Source: an uncultured Caryophanales bacterium (GTDB lineage: Bacteria; Bacillota_I; Bacilli_A; RF39; UBA660). Taken from it: 61,567 nucleotides of DNA. The notes below the pieces were generated by a model. It worked only from the letters and a program-made list of their open reading frames with translations. It was not told the DNA's origin and did not search any database. Positions 37,187-46,563 of the stretch are shown piece by piece. Both the position numbers and the translations under genes were made by a program. The stretch covers positions 1 through 61,567 of the forward strand of contig CAMODE010000050.1 in assembly GCA_946611235.1 (NCBI GenBank), in the 5' to 3' direction. How positions within the stretch are numbered: position 1 is the stretch's first letter; each line of letters starts with the position of its first letter.

Positions 37187-37811
37187 AGATAGCCTCTCCT
37201 ATTCCGGATACTTCTTTAATACTTTCAATACTAGTAAAGTTACCATTCTTAGTACGATATTCGATTATTGATCTAGCTTTAGCTTCGCCAAGTCCAGGAA
37301 GAGTCATAAGTTCATCAACATTAGCGGTATTGATATTGACTAAATTTGATGTATTATTTTCTTCATTAGATGTTTCAGTTATACAAGCATCATTTGTTAT
37401 ATAAGGGCAATCACAAATGCATACTTCAGATTTATATTTTTCTAATACTTCTTCTTTAGAATAAATTACAATAGTCATTTCATCTTTTACTATTTTAGCT
37501 AAATTGATATTAGAAGTATCAGCGTCAACAGTTAAGCCTCCTGCCATATTTATGACATCATTAATTCTTTTACCATTTTCAACTTCATATACACCAGGAT
37601 TATTTACGTTTCCTTTAATATCGACAATTACAGTGGATACTTCTTCCTTCTTTTCTTCTTTTGGTAATTCTTCTACTGTTTCTTCCTTCTCTTCTTCTTT
37701 GAAGATATCAACGACTTCTTCTTTTTCTTCTTTATTATTTTTGTATAGAATAAAAATAGTTCCTCCTAATACAATTGAAATTCCTATTAAAATTAATAAA
37801 AATTTTTTCAC
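37155..37811 (-). CDS. comEA: Competence DNA receptor ComEA
   Basis: A 218-aa protein with one N-terminal membrane helix, an acidic linker rich in Glu/Lys, an SLBB domain (VIVDIKGNVNNPGVYEVENG) and a C-terminal helix-hairpin-helix DNA-binding domain (NINTANVDELMTLPGLGEAK). It binds incoming double-stranded DNA outside the membrane. The start is GTG with AAGGAG five bases upstream. The promoter is one of the three conserved promoter-leader copies. Confidence 0.93.
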   Translation of the reverse strand: MKKFLLILIGISIVLGGTIFILYKNNKEEKEEVVDIFKEEEKEETVEELPKEEKKEEVSTVIVDIKGNVNNPGVYEVENGKRINDVINMAGGLTVDADTSNINLAKIVKDEMTIVIYSKEEVLEKYKSEVCICDCPYITNDACITETSNEENNTSNLVNINTANVDELMTLPGLGEAKARSIIEYRTKNGNFTSIESIKEVSGIGEAIFEKIKDYITV

Positions 37812-37822
37812 TTTTCTCCTTT

Positions 37823-37875
37823 CTGTTCTCCATTTTGTAATTATATATTATAATCATTTATTTGATTGTAGTCAA
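37823..37875 (-). promoter_or_regulatory. Conserved promoter-leader element, copy 2 (comEA)
   Basis: TTGACT (37875-37870), 17 bp, TATAAT (37852-37847), then ATATAATTACAAAATGGAG and AACAG up to the comEA ribosome site. It is identical to copy 1 from the -10 on for about 30 bases. Confidence 0.8.
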
Positions 37876-37930
37876 GAGGTTACATTTGATTTTTTATTTT
37901 TTATATAGTAAAATGGTGTTGGTGGTGAAT

Positions 37931-38503
37931 ATGCTAAGTATTAAGAATATTGATAAATATGAATATATAGAAAAAAACTCTAAATTTATTTCTTTAATAT
38001 TTAGAGTTTATAGTAAAGATGAAGTTAATTTTTATTTAGATAAAGTAAAAAAGGAATATACAGGAGCTAGTCACTACTGCTACGGATATGTTATTGATAA
38101 TGATATAAGAATGAATGATGATGGAGAGCCCTCAGGTACTGCGGGAAGTCCTATTCTTAAACAGATACAGAATAATAATTTGAATTATACTTTAATAATT
38201 GTAGTACGTTATTTTGGTGGTATTAAATTAGGTGCAGGTCCTCTTACGAGAGCATATGCTAAGGTATCTAGAGAAGTTATTAAGAATGATAATATTATCG
38301 AACTAGTTAAAGGATACGATATTGATATTACTTTTAATTATAATGATATTAAAAATATTGATTATCTACTAAGTAATTGTAAAATTATTAATAAAATATT
38401 TGATAATGATATTACTTACAATGTATATGTAACTAAAGAAGTATTAGATTTATTATCTAATTATAATATTAAAATTAAAAAAGAAATATTTATTGAAAAA
38501 TAG
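37931..38503 (+). CDS. YigZ/IMPACT family protein
   Basis: 190 aa from MLSIKNI. The UPF0029 core is visible: ASHYCYGYVIDNDIRMNDDG, EPSGTAGSPIL and VVRYFGGIKLGAGPLTRAYA. The family is linked to translation control; its exact role in bacteria is unclear. GGTGGTGA before ATG 37931 sets the start; the track's longer start runs through the divergent comEA promoter. Confidence 0.88.
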   Translation: MLSIKNIDKYEYIEKNSKFISLIFRVYSKDEVNFYLDKVKKEYTGASHYCYGYVIDNDIRMNDDGEPSGTAGSPILKQIQNNNLNYTLIIVVRYFGGIKLGAGPLTRAYAKVSREVIKNDNIIELVKGYDIDITFNYNDIKNIDYLLSNCKIINKIFDNDITYNVYVTKEVLDLLSNYNIKIKKEIFIEK

Positions 38504-38516
38504 ATATTTCTTTTTT
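38477..38516. terminator. Terminator after YigZ gene
   Basis: AAAAAAGAAATAT pairs with ATATTTCTTTTTT; it overlaps the stop. A T-tract is present on both strands, so it also may serve the convergent SPFH gene. Confidence 0.75.
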
Positions 38517-38519
38517 AAA

Positions 38520-39413
38520 TTATTTTTTCTTTTCAATCATTTCATTAACGATAGTACCAAAAGATGCTACTCCTTGTAAGTTAGCAGGTACAATTATTTT
38601 AGTTGATTGACCATTTGCTACTTTTTCTAAGGCTTCATAACTCTTTAGAGTAAGTACTGAAGAATCAGCTTTAGCTTCTTTAAGAAGTCTTATTCCATCA
38701 GCTTCAGCTTGTTTCATCTTAAGTAATGCTTCAGCTTCCCCTTCAGCCATTTTTATTTGAGCCTCTTTATGTGCCTCAGCCTTTAGGATAGCGGACTCTT
38801 TTTCTCCTTCAGCAATAAGGATACTTGATTTCTTTTCTCCTTCAGCTTGAAGGATTTTTTCTCTTCTTTCACGTTCCGCACGCATTTGTTTTTCCATGGC
38901 TTCTTGAATATCTCTCGGAGGTAAAATATTTTTTACTTCTACTCTATTTACTTTTATTCCCCAAGGGTCTGTTGCTTCATCTAGGATACTTCGCATTTTA
39001 GCATTAATGATATCACGAGATGTTAATGTCTGGTCTAACTCTAACTCACCAATAATATTTCTTAAAGTAGTAGCAGTTAAATTTTCAATAGCATTAATAG
39101 GATCTTCTATTCCATAAGTATATAGTTTGGCATCTGTTATTTGGAAATAAACAACAGTATCTATTTGCATTGTAACATTATCTTTTGTTATAACTGGTTG
39201 TGGGGCAAAATCTTTAACTATTTCTTTTAAAGATACTTTATTTGATATTCTATCAATAAATGGTACTTTAAAGTGTAATCCATTTGACCAAGTAGTCATA
39301 TAACTTCCTAATCTTTCAATAACATAAGCTTTAGCTTGTGGTACTACTTTTATACATGGTATTATAAATAATACAACAAATACTAAAATTCCAATTAAAA
39401 TTCCGTATTCCAT
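38520..39413 (-). CDS. SPFH/band 7 (stomatin-like, QmcA-type) membrane protein
   Basis: A 297-aa protein with one N-terminal helix (IGILVFVVLFIIPCIKVV), the band 7 domain (KAYVIERLGSYMTTW, TVVYFQITDAKLYTYGIE) and a C-terminal helix rich in Ala/Glu/Lys (AEGEKESAILKAEAHKEAQI) that drives oligomer formation. It is paired with an NfeD-like gene two bases upstream, a common combination in membrane microdomains and protease control. Confidence 0.9.
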   Translation of the reverse strand: MEYGILIGILVFVVLFIIPCIKVVPQAKAYVIERLGSYMTTWSNGLHFKVPFIDRISNKVSLKEIVKDFAPQPVITKDNVTMQIDTVVYFQITDAKLYTYGIEDPINAIENLTATTLRNIIGELELDQTLTSRDIINAKMRSILDEATDPWGIKVNRVEVKNILPPRDIQEAMEKQMRAERERREKILQAEGEKKSSILIAEGEKESAILKAEAHKEAQIKMAEGEAEALLKMKQAEADGIRLLKEAKADSSVLTLKSYEALEKVANGQSTKIIVPANLQGVASFGTIVNEMIEKKK

Positions 39414-39415
39414 AA

Positions 39416-39832
39416 TTAATCACTTATCCTTTCTACATATAATTTGACACTATTAATTTTTACTACTTTAACTACTTCTCCTTTGTTTATATTATCATTT
39501 GAATATGCTGACCATCTTTTTCCATCTACTTTTACTTCTCCAATTGTATCTTTGGTAATATCTTCCGTAACTATTCCTGTCATGCCGATTATTCGATCTA
39601 CATTAGTACTTATATTATTCTTTTTTATTTTGTTATATATCCTTTTACTAATAGGCATTAAGAGTATACCAATAAGTACAAATACTCCTATCTGGATATA
39701 TAAGTTATCTGTAAACATCGACGTTATCATTGCTAAGATACTACTTATAACAAACCAAATACTTACTAAATTCACAGTAAATACTTCAATTAAACCTAAT
39801 ACTATTGCTAAAACAAGCCATACATAAAACAT
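39416..39832 (-). CDS. NfeD-like membrane protein
   Basis: A 138-aa protein: four hydrophobic segments in the first 80 residues, then a small OB-fold domain (IIGMTGIVTEDI, GEVKVDGKRWSAYS). This short form of NfeD partners with stomatin-like proteins such as the one encoded next to it. It lacks the protease domain of long NfeD proteins. Confidence 0.85.
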   Translation of the reverse strand: MFYVWLVLAIVLGLIEVFTVNLVSIWFVISSILAMITSMFTDNLYIQIGVFVLIGILLMPISKRIYNKIKKNNISTNVDRIIGMTGIVTEDITKDTIGEVKVDGKRWSAYSNDNINKGEVVKVVKINSVKLYVERISD

Positions 39833-39907
39833 AAAACCACCTTACTACCTAATATGCTTTTTCTTACAAGAATATTATACTAGATATCGATTATTTTAGC
39901 AATATAT

Positions 39908-40765
39908 TTATACTAACCTTTTTAAGATGTCTTTTATCATATCATAATTATCTATTTTATTTATACTAAAACACTTTATTCCTAGGTCTTTAAATGAAGA
40001 TCCGCAGTGATACAATGTTTTATTATCGATTATGATATACCGATCATGAAAGCCATTATTATACTTTAACTCTACATTATTATATTGAGATTTATACCTA
40101 TTAATTAATTCTTCATCTACATTTTTACTATATACTACTACCTTCTTATTAGTTTTAGAAAGCATATCAAATAATTTCTTATTAGCGTAATTATCAACAA
40201 TTATAATATTTTTTTAAGAACTATCTAATATATCTAATAATAGTGAATATGCATCATATATTTGTCCTTCATAAAATATCTCATTACTAAATGTTTTACT
40301 ACTGAAATTATTTTCTAGTAATTTGATTCTTTCATCATGTTCTAATAGCATTTTTTTATAAAAACTATTTTCTAATAAATTGCAGGATATAAGATTCTTC
40401 ATCTTAACAAATGCTTCGATTACAAGAATTGTTGTATTAATAGCAGTATCACTTTTTAGTATAGTTCCTAACATCAAACAGCCCTCTTCGGTAAAAACTC
40501 TAGGATTGTATCTTCGACCACCATAGTTATTTTCTGAACTTGAGGTCGAAAATTTCGACCTCAAGTTTTTATTTTCAGTATCTGAAAGAATAAAACAATA
40601 TCTTTCAGGAAATTTTTTAGGATTATTTTTAACTGCTTCATTAACTCTTTTTGTCTCGACATGATAAACTTTAGCTAAATCCGAATCTAGCATTACTTGT
40701 TTTCCTCTTACTTCATATATCATATCCTCCATTTTTATATTATCTATAACTTCAATTTCATCCAT
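39908..40765 (-). pseudogene. ORF6N-domain protein with PLD-like C terminus, broken by a nonsense codon
   Basis: Two track ORFs (40214..40795 and 39908..40165) are in the same frame, separated by one TAA at 40216-40214 and a further open stretch (NIIIVDNYANKKLFD). Changing TAA to AAA would restore about 285 aa. The N-terminal ORF6N part has MIYEVRGKQVMLDSDLAKVY and GGRRYNPRVFTEEGCLMLG. The C terminus has GFHDRYIIIDNKTLYHCGSS, like a phospholipase-D-type HxD motif. GGGAG precedes the ATG at 40765. Such proteins are typical of phages and mobile islands; function is unknown. Readthrough is possible but not supported. Confidence 0.83.
40537..40567. repeat. Intragenic palindrome in ORF6N gene
   Basis: Perfect 15-bp arms AACTTGAGGTCGAAA and TTTCGACCTCAAGTT around a single base, followed by TTT on the plus strand. 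It encodes the segment NLRSKFSTSSS. Confidence 0.7.
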
Positions 40766-40777
40766 CTTTTCTCCCTT

Positions 40778-40830
40778 CTGTTCTCCATTTTGCAATTATT
40801 TATTATAGTCTAAATCACTTAGGTAGTCAA
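40778..40830 (-). promoter_or_regulatory. Conserved promoter-leader element, copy 3 (ORF6N gene)
   Basis: TTGACT (40830-40825), 17 bp, TATAAT (40807-40802), then AAATAATTGCAAAATGGAG and AACAG. It differs from copies 1 and 2 at only two or three bases downstream of the -10. Confidence 0.8.
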
Positions 40831-40862
40831 GATATTACAAGAGAATATTTAAAAAAGAAAAC

Positions 40863-42392
40863 TCATGCTCTTTTAAGTTTTCTTTTAATCATATTAAATA
40901 TTCTATTAAATAGATTCTTAGCATCATCACTTATAAAATATAATATAGATGATGTTAATCCTATTATTAAGACAAATATTAATCCTAATTTTAATACGGT
41001 AGTAATTAGTCCAGTGCTAGTAGATAAGAAGAAATGTTCTACTGGGATAAGGAGTAATGATAAAGCTATATATACTATTATTACAATAATAAAATCTTTT
41101 AAAGTATTAAAGAGACTTTTATCTTTAAATATTTTCTTAGTTACCGTACTTGATTTTAATAAGATATTTACTAAGAAGGCAATAGCAGTACCTAGTAGTA
41201 TTCCATTTATACTAAAGAAGTTTATTAATAAAATAGATAATACTAAATTAATAGTAGCGCAGATAAAGATATGTCTTTTATTATCTTTAAATAATCCGTC
41301 AGCATTAATTAATGCCACTAGTGGATAATATAAGATATTTAAGAATAGTGTTGTAGTAAATAAAAATACAGTTAAATAACTTAAGATATAATTATCTTTT
41401 CCTACCCATATTGATACAAAGCCTCTTATTCCTATCATAAAGGTTAAACACATACTAAAGGCTATAAGAATAAATAGCATTAAAAATTCTTTATATAATG
41501 GATGAACTCTTTTTTCTTCCTTTTTAGCAAAGACATTTCCAAAAGAATATACAGAAGAGAGTTCGACTCGGGAAGCAACTTCTCCTAGAAATCTTAAGAT
41601 ATAGTTATAAGTTGTATAGATACTTACCATAATAGGTCCATTAAAGCCCATTAATAATAAAGCATCGATATTATTTAAGACTAAATATCCTACCTGAGTC
41701 CATGCTAAATCTTTAGTCATTTTAACCATAGATGTATCTTTTCTTGCTATTTCATGTAACTCTGGATATTTCTTTTTAACGACTATTCTATTTATTATTT
41801 CTTCAAGTATTTTCATAGTTAATATGACAATGGCAATAGACTCTAATGTTCTAAATTTAATCGTTACTAAAACTATTAGGATATCACATAGTATTTTTAC
41901 ACTATTAAAAATTAGGGAATATGCATATTTTTCTTGAGCAGCCGATAAGACGGCAGAAAATGTTTGTCCTTTACCAAAGTATGATATTAAGTATGATGTT
42001 GATATGATAAAGAAACATATTAAGGCTGATGCTTTATATCCTTCTTCAAAGTGATAGAAGAGATATAATCCAATAGTTACTAAGAAGATTATTCCTAGTA
42101 TAATAAGACCTATTATTTTAAATACTTTTCTTGCTCCCCCATATATAGCATTAATATCATCTTTATTGTTATCGGCAAATGGTTTATATAAACTATAGAT
42201 AACAGCATCAGAAAAGCCTGCTTGGGCTAGAAAGACATAGGATATTATTTGATTTATTGTTTGATAGTAACCATTTCCTACATCTCCGATATAGTTTATT
42301 AAGACATTCATCTTTACTAAACCTATTATACCTATTATAAGATAAGGTAAAATATCACATACCATATTTAAAAATATTTTCTTTGTACGCAC
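40863..42392 (-). CDS. Polysaccharide flippase (Wzx/MVF-type)
   Basis: A 509-aa protein with 12-14 membrane helices and the overall pattern of oligosaccharide-lipid flippases of the MOP superfamily; the first helix (MVCDILPYLIIGIIGLVKMN) and YYPLVALINADG fit it. It would move lipid-linked sugars to the outer face. No glycosyltransferase genes are adjacent, so the glycan is unknown. Confidence 0.75.
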   Translation of the reverse strand: MRTKKIFLNMVCDILPYLIIGIIGLVKMNVLINYIGDVGNGYYQTINQIISYVFLAQAGFSDAVIYSLYKPFADNNKDDINAIYGGARKVFKIIGLIILGIIFLVTIGLYLFYHFEEGYKASALICFFIISTSYLISYFGKGQTFSAVLSAAQEKYAYSLIFNSVKILCDILIVLVTIKFRTLESIAIVILTMKILEEIINRIVVKKKYPELHEIARKDTSMVKMTKDLAWTQVGYLVLNNIDALLLMGFNGPIMVSIYTTYNYILRFLGEVASRVELSSVYSFGNVFAKKEEKRVHPLYKEFLMLFILIAFSMCLTFMIGIRGFVSIWVGKDNYILSYLTVFLFTTTLFLNILYYPLVALINADGLFKDNKRHIFICATINLVLSILLINFFSINGILLGTAIAFLVNILLKSSTVTKKIFKDKSLFNTLKDFIIVIIVYIALSLLLIPVEHFFLSTSTGLITTVLKLGLIFVLIIGLTSSILYFISDDAKNLFNRIFNMIKRKLKRA

Positions 42393-42449
42393 TTTTTATC
42401 ACTTCCATTACTATCATATCATAATTTTTATTTATTATAAAGAAAAAGA

Positions 42450-42635
42450 TTATGAGTTTACACTTTCTCTATAAATTATTAAAGCGGTAAAGCAGTAGAT
42501 TTGTTCTTCAGAGTATACTGAGCATGAAGTAGATAATTTTATATCTATTACTTCAATATTATTTTCACTAATAAATTTATTTACTTCTTTTTCTAGATCA
42601 CTTTCATGGCCTTCATCAATTATTTTTACTTTCAT
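42450..42635 (-). CDS. Cse60-like sporulation protein
   Basis: A 61-aa protein with VKIIDEGHESDLEKEVNKFI and EEQIYCFTALIIY, the hallmark pattern of the Cse60 family. Cse60 of B. subtilis is a small forespore-phase protein made under sigma E; its role is unknown. Its presence supports a sporulation programme. It is a single gene following a terminator. Confidence 0.8.
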   Translation of the reverse strand: MKVKIIDEGHESDLEKEVNKFISENNIEVIDIKLSTSCSVYSEEQIYCFTALIIYRESVNS

Positions 42636-42645
42636 AATCTCACCA

Positions 42646-42679
42646 AAAAAAGTATATAACTTATATTATATACTTTTTT
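42646..42679 (-). terminator. Terminator after lipoprotein gene
   Basis: AAAAAAGTATATAA pairs with TTATATACTTTTTT, with a T-tract on either strand. Confidence 0.75.
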
Positions 42680-42690
42680 GTCATATTATG

Positions 42691-43149
42691 TTATCCTCTT
42701 TGTACTTCGTAATATATTTCTTCTTTTTCATTTTCATCAGTTGTATATTCTAAATATAATTTAAATTTTACATCTGATAAGTCATCAGAACTAACAATGG
42801 TGCCTTCTAGAGTAAGGGAATTATTACTATCTATTAATAGTTCTTTTTCTTTATCAAATATTCCTATACTAGGATATGTATCGATAGTGTCATAATTATG
42901 TATTAGAAGGGCTTTAATATGATGCATATTTATTTTAGGATTATTAATAGTAAGAGTATAAGTAACGGTATCTCCATCTCTGTTTATATTAAAAAATGCA
43001 TTAAATTCTAAACTATCATGGATAGAAAATTCTTCTTGCTTTTCTAAATTGTTTTTATATTCTAGATAAGCAAATTTATCTTCTTCTACTTTACTTGTAC
43101 ACCCTATTAGTAAAAGAAACAAGGGTATTATTAGTAATACTTTTTTCAT
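42691..43149 (-). CDS. Lipoprotein, family unknown
   Basis: A 152-aa protein with a lipoprotein signal ([17 protein letters not shown]; lipobox LIGC). The mature part is beta-rich ([14 protein letters not shown]). It would be anchored on the outer face of the membrane. Its ATG overlaps the enolase stop by four bases, so it is co-transcribed with eno; no functional link is obvious. Confidence 0.7.
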   Translation of the reverse strand: MKKVLLIIPLFLLLIGCTSKVEEDKFAYLEYKNNLEKQEEFSIHDSLEFNAFFNINRDGDTVTYTLTINNPKINMHHIKALLIHNYDTIDTYPSIGIFDKEKELLIDSNNSLTLEGTIVSSDDLSDVKFKLYLEYTTDENEKEEIYYEVQRG

Positions 43150-44363
43150 AATCTTTCCTCGATTCTTAATAGTCTATTATATTTTGATGTTCTTTCTCCT
43201 CTTGATAAAGAGCCTGTCTTTAACTGACCAGCAGAAAGTCCTACAGCAAAATCTGCTATATAGGAGTCATCTGTCTCACCACTTCGATGTGATATGATGG
43301 TATTATAATTATTATCTTTAGCTAACTTAATAGTATCTAATGTTTCAGTTACTGTTCCTATTTGATTTAGTTTAATTAAAATAGCATTAGCAATACCCAT
43401 ATCTATTCCCATTTGTAATAGTTTTTTATTAGTTACAAATAGGTCATCTCCAACTATCTGAATATCTCCTAATTCTTTGGTTAATAATTTCCATCCTTCA
43501 TAGTCTTCTTCATCTAAACCATCTTCGATCGATATAATTGGATAGTCTTTTATTAAATCTTTATAGTAGTCTATTAGTTCTGTACTAGTTACTTCTTTTC
43601 CTTCAAGGGTGTATATACCATTATCATAGAATTCTGAAGCAGCAACATCTAAGGCAATATTTACATCTTTACCAAAGACATAACCTGATTTTTCTACGGA
43701 TTCTTTTATTAAATCTAAAGCTTCTCTAGTTGTATTTATATTAGGGGCAAAGCCTCCTTCATCTCCTACTCCACATAATAGATTTTTTTCTTTTAAGACA
43801 CTTTTTAAGGTATTAAATATTTCACTACCCATTCTTAGATTTTCTTTATACTCATTTTTATTTGGTACAATCATAAATTCTTGGAAGTCTAATTCATTAC
43901 TAGCATGAGCTCCTCCATTTAAGATATTCATCATACATCTTGGCATTGAATAATCTGTTCCTAAGTATTCATATAGTTCAATACCCTTTTCTTGAGCTGC
44001 TGCTTTAAGTACTGCTAGGGATACTCCTAGTATGGCATTTGCTCCTAGTACTTCTTTATTTTCGGTACCATCTTTTTCTATCATAATATTATCTATTTCT
44101 CTTTGACTAGATACTTCCATACCTACTAGTAATGGTGCTATGATATTATTAACATTGTTAACTGCTTTTAACACTCCTTTACCATGATATCTGTTTTGAT
44201 CATTATCTCTTAATTCTAGAGCCTCCCTTTTACCAGTAGATGCTCCACTTGGTACAGAAGCCATACTCTTTATTCCTGATTCTAAGGTAAGTTCTACCTC
44301 AACAGTAGGATTACCTCTTGAATCTAATATTTCTCTTGCATATATATTTTTTATTTTACTCAA
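43146..44363 (-). CDS. eno: Enolase
   Basis: A 405-aa protein. Recognisable motifs are [35 protein letters not shown], the metal ligands in [25 protein letters not shown] and VGDDLFVTN, and the catalytic Lys region [13 protein letters not shown] with SHRSGETDD. It converts 2-phosphoglycerate to PEP in glycolysis. I place the start at TTG 44363 because GGAGGTAA lies seven bases upstream; the track's ATG at 44378 is inside that site. It is about 20 residues shorter than most enolases but catalytic residues are intact. Confidence 0.97.
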   Translation of the reverse strand: MSKIKNIYAREILDSRGNPTVEVELTLESGIKSMASVPSGASTGKREALELRDNDQNRYHGKGVLKAVNNVNNIIAPLLVGMEVSSQREIDNIMIEKDGTENKEVLGANAILGVSLAVLKAAAQEKGIELYEYLGTDYSMPRCMMNILNGGAHASNELDFQEFMIVPNKNEYKENLRMGSEIFNTLKSVLKEKNLLCGVGDEGGFAPNINTTREALDLIKESVEKSGYVFGKDVNIALDVAASEFYDNGIYTLEGKEVTSTELIDYYKDLIKDYPIISIEDGLDEEDYEGWKLLTKELGDIQIVGDDLFVTNKKLLQMGIDMGIANAILIKLNQIGTVTETLDTIKLAKDNNYNTIISHRSGETDDSYIADFAVGLSAGQLKTGSLSRGERTSKYNRLLRIEERL

Positions 44364-44382
44364 GTTTATTACCTCCACAATA

Positions 44383-44411
44383 ATTATACGAAATTAAATA
44401 TAAAAAATCAA
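44383..44411 (-). promoter_or_regulatory. Promoter of eno
   Basis: TTGATT (44411-44406), 17 bp, TATAAT (44388-44383), 20 bases before the TTG start. Confidence 0.75.
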
Positions 44412-44427
44412 GGTATATATTTTTGTG

Positions 44428-44910
44428 TTAATATACTTTATTATATTTACCAGCAAAATATACATTATGTCCAGCATATGGATTCATATTATCGGGATAT
44501 AACTCAGTAATTCTTACAGACTGTATATTATTTTCAGATGAAAACTCGAAGCTAATTATACTTTCTTTATCATCTATTTCTTCCTTAAATTCATATTTAT
44601 TAGTTTTTATCTTAGTAGCAGTACCTTTTACTTCACCAATATTTACATGTTCAATATCTATACCATGAACTGCAGATAGTTCAAAGTCTATTGAAGTATC
44701 CTTCTCATTTGATACTATTAAAGTTGCATCATGATAGGAATATTCATTTTCACTTTTATTATTATATGTACCACTTAATACTATTTCATTTACTACTTTT
44801 TCTTCTTCATTGTTTTTATTTAATACTTTTTCATAGACAATATATCCTGATAATATGATTAATATTAAAAGCAATATAATTATAATCTTATTTTTTTTCA
44901 TTTTTTTCAT
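44428..44910 (-). CDS. Membrane-anchored protein, unknown, next to carrier/adenylation genes
   Basis: A 160-aa protein with an N-terminal helix (KIIIILLLILIILSGYIVY) and an outside domain that is beta-rich (TYNNKSENEYSYHDATLIVS). It lies four bases after the carrier-protein gene, so it belongs to the VanW-adenylation-carrier transcript. It might act on the product carried by the acyl carrier (inference). Confidence 0.6.
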   Translation of the reverse strand: MKKMKKNKIIIILLLILIILSGYIVYEKVLNKNNEEEKVVNEIVLSGTYNNKSENEYSYHDATLIVSNEKDTSIDFELSAVHGIDIEHVNIGEVKGTATKIKTNKYEFKEEIDDKESIISFEFSSENNIQSVRITELYPDNMNPYAGHNVYFAGKYNKVY

Positions 44911-44914
44911 CCTC

Positions 44915-45148
44915 TTATTTATTATTAATAGTATCCTTAATTAGTTCTTCAATTAATCTAGGAGTTTTAAGTTTGCTTCTATCTATTCTTGTAGGTATTA
45001 AAGTAATACCTAAATCTTCTAATTTAGAAAATAATTCTATAAAAGCAAAGGAATCAAGAAGCCCACTATCAATTAGTTCACAATTCTTATCATAAACACT
45101 TTTATCTTCACATATTTCATATAATAAATCACATATATTTATATTCAT
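44915..45148 (-). CDS. Acyl/peptidyl carrier protein (DltC-like)
   Basis: A 77-aa, acidic, helical protein. IDSGLLDSFAFIELF holds the Ser (residue 33) that takes the phosphopantetheine arm. The size and LDSF motif match DltC. The adenylation gene overlaps it by one base upstream, and a PPTase gene lies just beyond. No DltB or DltD is in the window, so D-alanylation of teichoic acid cannot be assumed. Confidence 0.82.
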   Translation of the reverse strand: MNINICDLLYEICEDKSVYDKNCELIDSGLLDSFAFIELFSKLEDLGITLIPTRIDRSKLKTPRLIEELIKDTINNK

Positions 45149-46563
45149 TATAAATCACTTAAACTCTTTCGATCATATTTACCATTATTATTTATTGGGA
45201 TACTATCTATTATTTCAATAGTTTTAGGTACCATATAACTAGGTATTAATTTAGATAGTTCTTTCTTTATATAGTTAGTATCTATATTTTTATTTATAGT
45301 AACATATCCTTTAATTAATTTAACAATATTATTATCTTTATATTTACATATTACGACAGCTTCTTTAATGCCATCTATTTTTAATAAGTTATTTTCAATA
45401 TCTCCTAGTTCAATACGATATCCCATATATTTTATTTGATTATCTAGTCTTCCTTTACAATATAGATAGTTATCTTCAATTATTCCTATGTCCCCTGTTT
45501 TATATGTATTTTTATTATTTTCTATATAACAATTATCACTATTTATATCTAAATATCCATCAAAGACACTATCTCCCTTTAATACTATTTCATTATCTTT
45601 TATTAATATATCAACAGCACTAGTATTTATTTTTCCTACAGGTAGATATTCTTTAGATAACATACTATCTTCTATCTGCAATAAAGATACACAGCAAGTA
45701 GCCTCTGTTGGCCCATAGGCATTTATTATTTTGATATTTTTAAATCTTTCTTTAATCTTTTTAACTGTAGATACTTCGAGTAATTCACCACAAAAGAACA
45801 TATATTTAATACTTGAATAATTTTCTTCATTAAAGTCATTATCTATTAATAGCATCTTGATAAAGGTAGGAGTCATTATTAAGAAATTTATTTCATTATC
45901 TTTAATAGCACTATATACTTTAGATAGATTACTCTTATCATCACTACTTATTCCTATGATACTATTATTTTTGTAAATAGAAAAATATAAGTCCATAACA
46001 CTTAAATCAAAACTAAAACTAGCTTGACTAAGTACATTGATATTACTGCAATCTTTAAATTCTTCTAAATTTGTTATCCAATTTATAAAGTTATTTAAAT
46101 TTTTATAACTAATTGGTACTCCTTTTGATTTACCAGTAGAACCACTAGTAAAGATAGTATAAGCATATTTATTATTATTTTCATAATATTTATTAATATT
46201 ATCATATCTAGTATTTAATTCTTCTATGGAAAGACACTCAGTATTATTAATTATTATTTCATTATCACTAAGAATTAAAGTAACTCCTGTTTCATTTATG
46301 ATGTCTTCAATTCGATATAAGGGAGTACATGTATATAATGGTATATAGCATCTATGGGCTACAATACATGATAATATTGATATAACAGTATCAACGCTTT
46401 TATCTCCATATATGATAATAGGACTACTTCCTTGTTTTTTTAAATTATTAGATAGTTTAAGTACCCTTTCATAACATTCTTTATAAGTTATCATTTCTTC
46501 ATCTATTTTATAAAATAAATTATTATTACCTTTTTTTAATATATTTAATAAATTATCAATCAT
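45148..46563 (-). CDS. Amino-acid adenylation enzyme (DltA-like)
   Basis: A 471-aa ANL-family enzyme: TIFTSGSTGKSKGVPISYKN (A3), NAYGPTEATC (A5), YKTGDIG (A7), GRLDNQIKYMGYRIELGDIE (A8) and NNNGKYDRKSL with the A10 Lys region. It would activate an amino acid as the adenylate and load it on the adjacent carrier protein. DltA (D-Ala) is the closest recognised relative; the pocket residues were not compared. It overlaps VanW by 8 bases and the carrier gene by one. Confidence 0.83.
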   Translation of the reverse strand: MIDNLLNILKKGNNNLFYKIDEEMITYKECYERVLKLSNNLKKQGSSPIIIYGDKSVDTVISILSCIVAHRCYIPLYTCTPLYRIEDIINETGVTLILSDNEIIINNTECLSIEELNTRYDNINKYYENNNKYAYTIFTSGSTGKSKGVPISYKNLNNFINWITNLEEFKDCSNINVLSQASFSFDLSVMDLYFSIYKNNSIIGISSDDKSNLSKVYSAIKDNEINFLIMTPTFIKMLLIDNDFNEENYSSIKYMFFCGELLEVSTVKKIKERFKNIKIINAYGPTEATCCVSLLQIEDSMLSKEYLPVGKINTSAVDILIKDNEIVLKGDSVFDGYLDINSDNCYIENNKNTYKTGDIGIIEDNYLYCKGRLDNQIKYMGYRIELGDIENNLLKIDGIKEAVVICKYKDNNIVKLIKGYVTINKNIDTNYIKKELSKLIPSYMVPKTIEIIDSIPINNNGKYDRKSLSDL

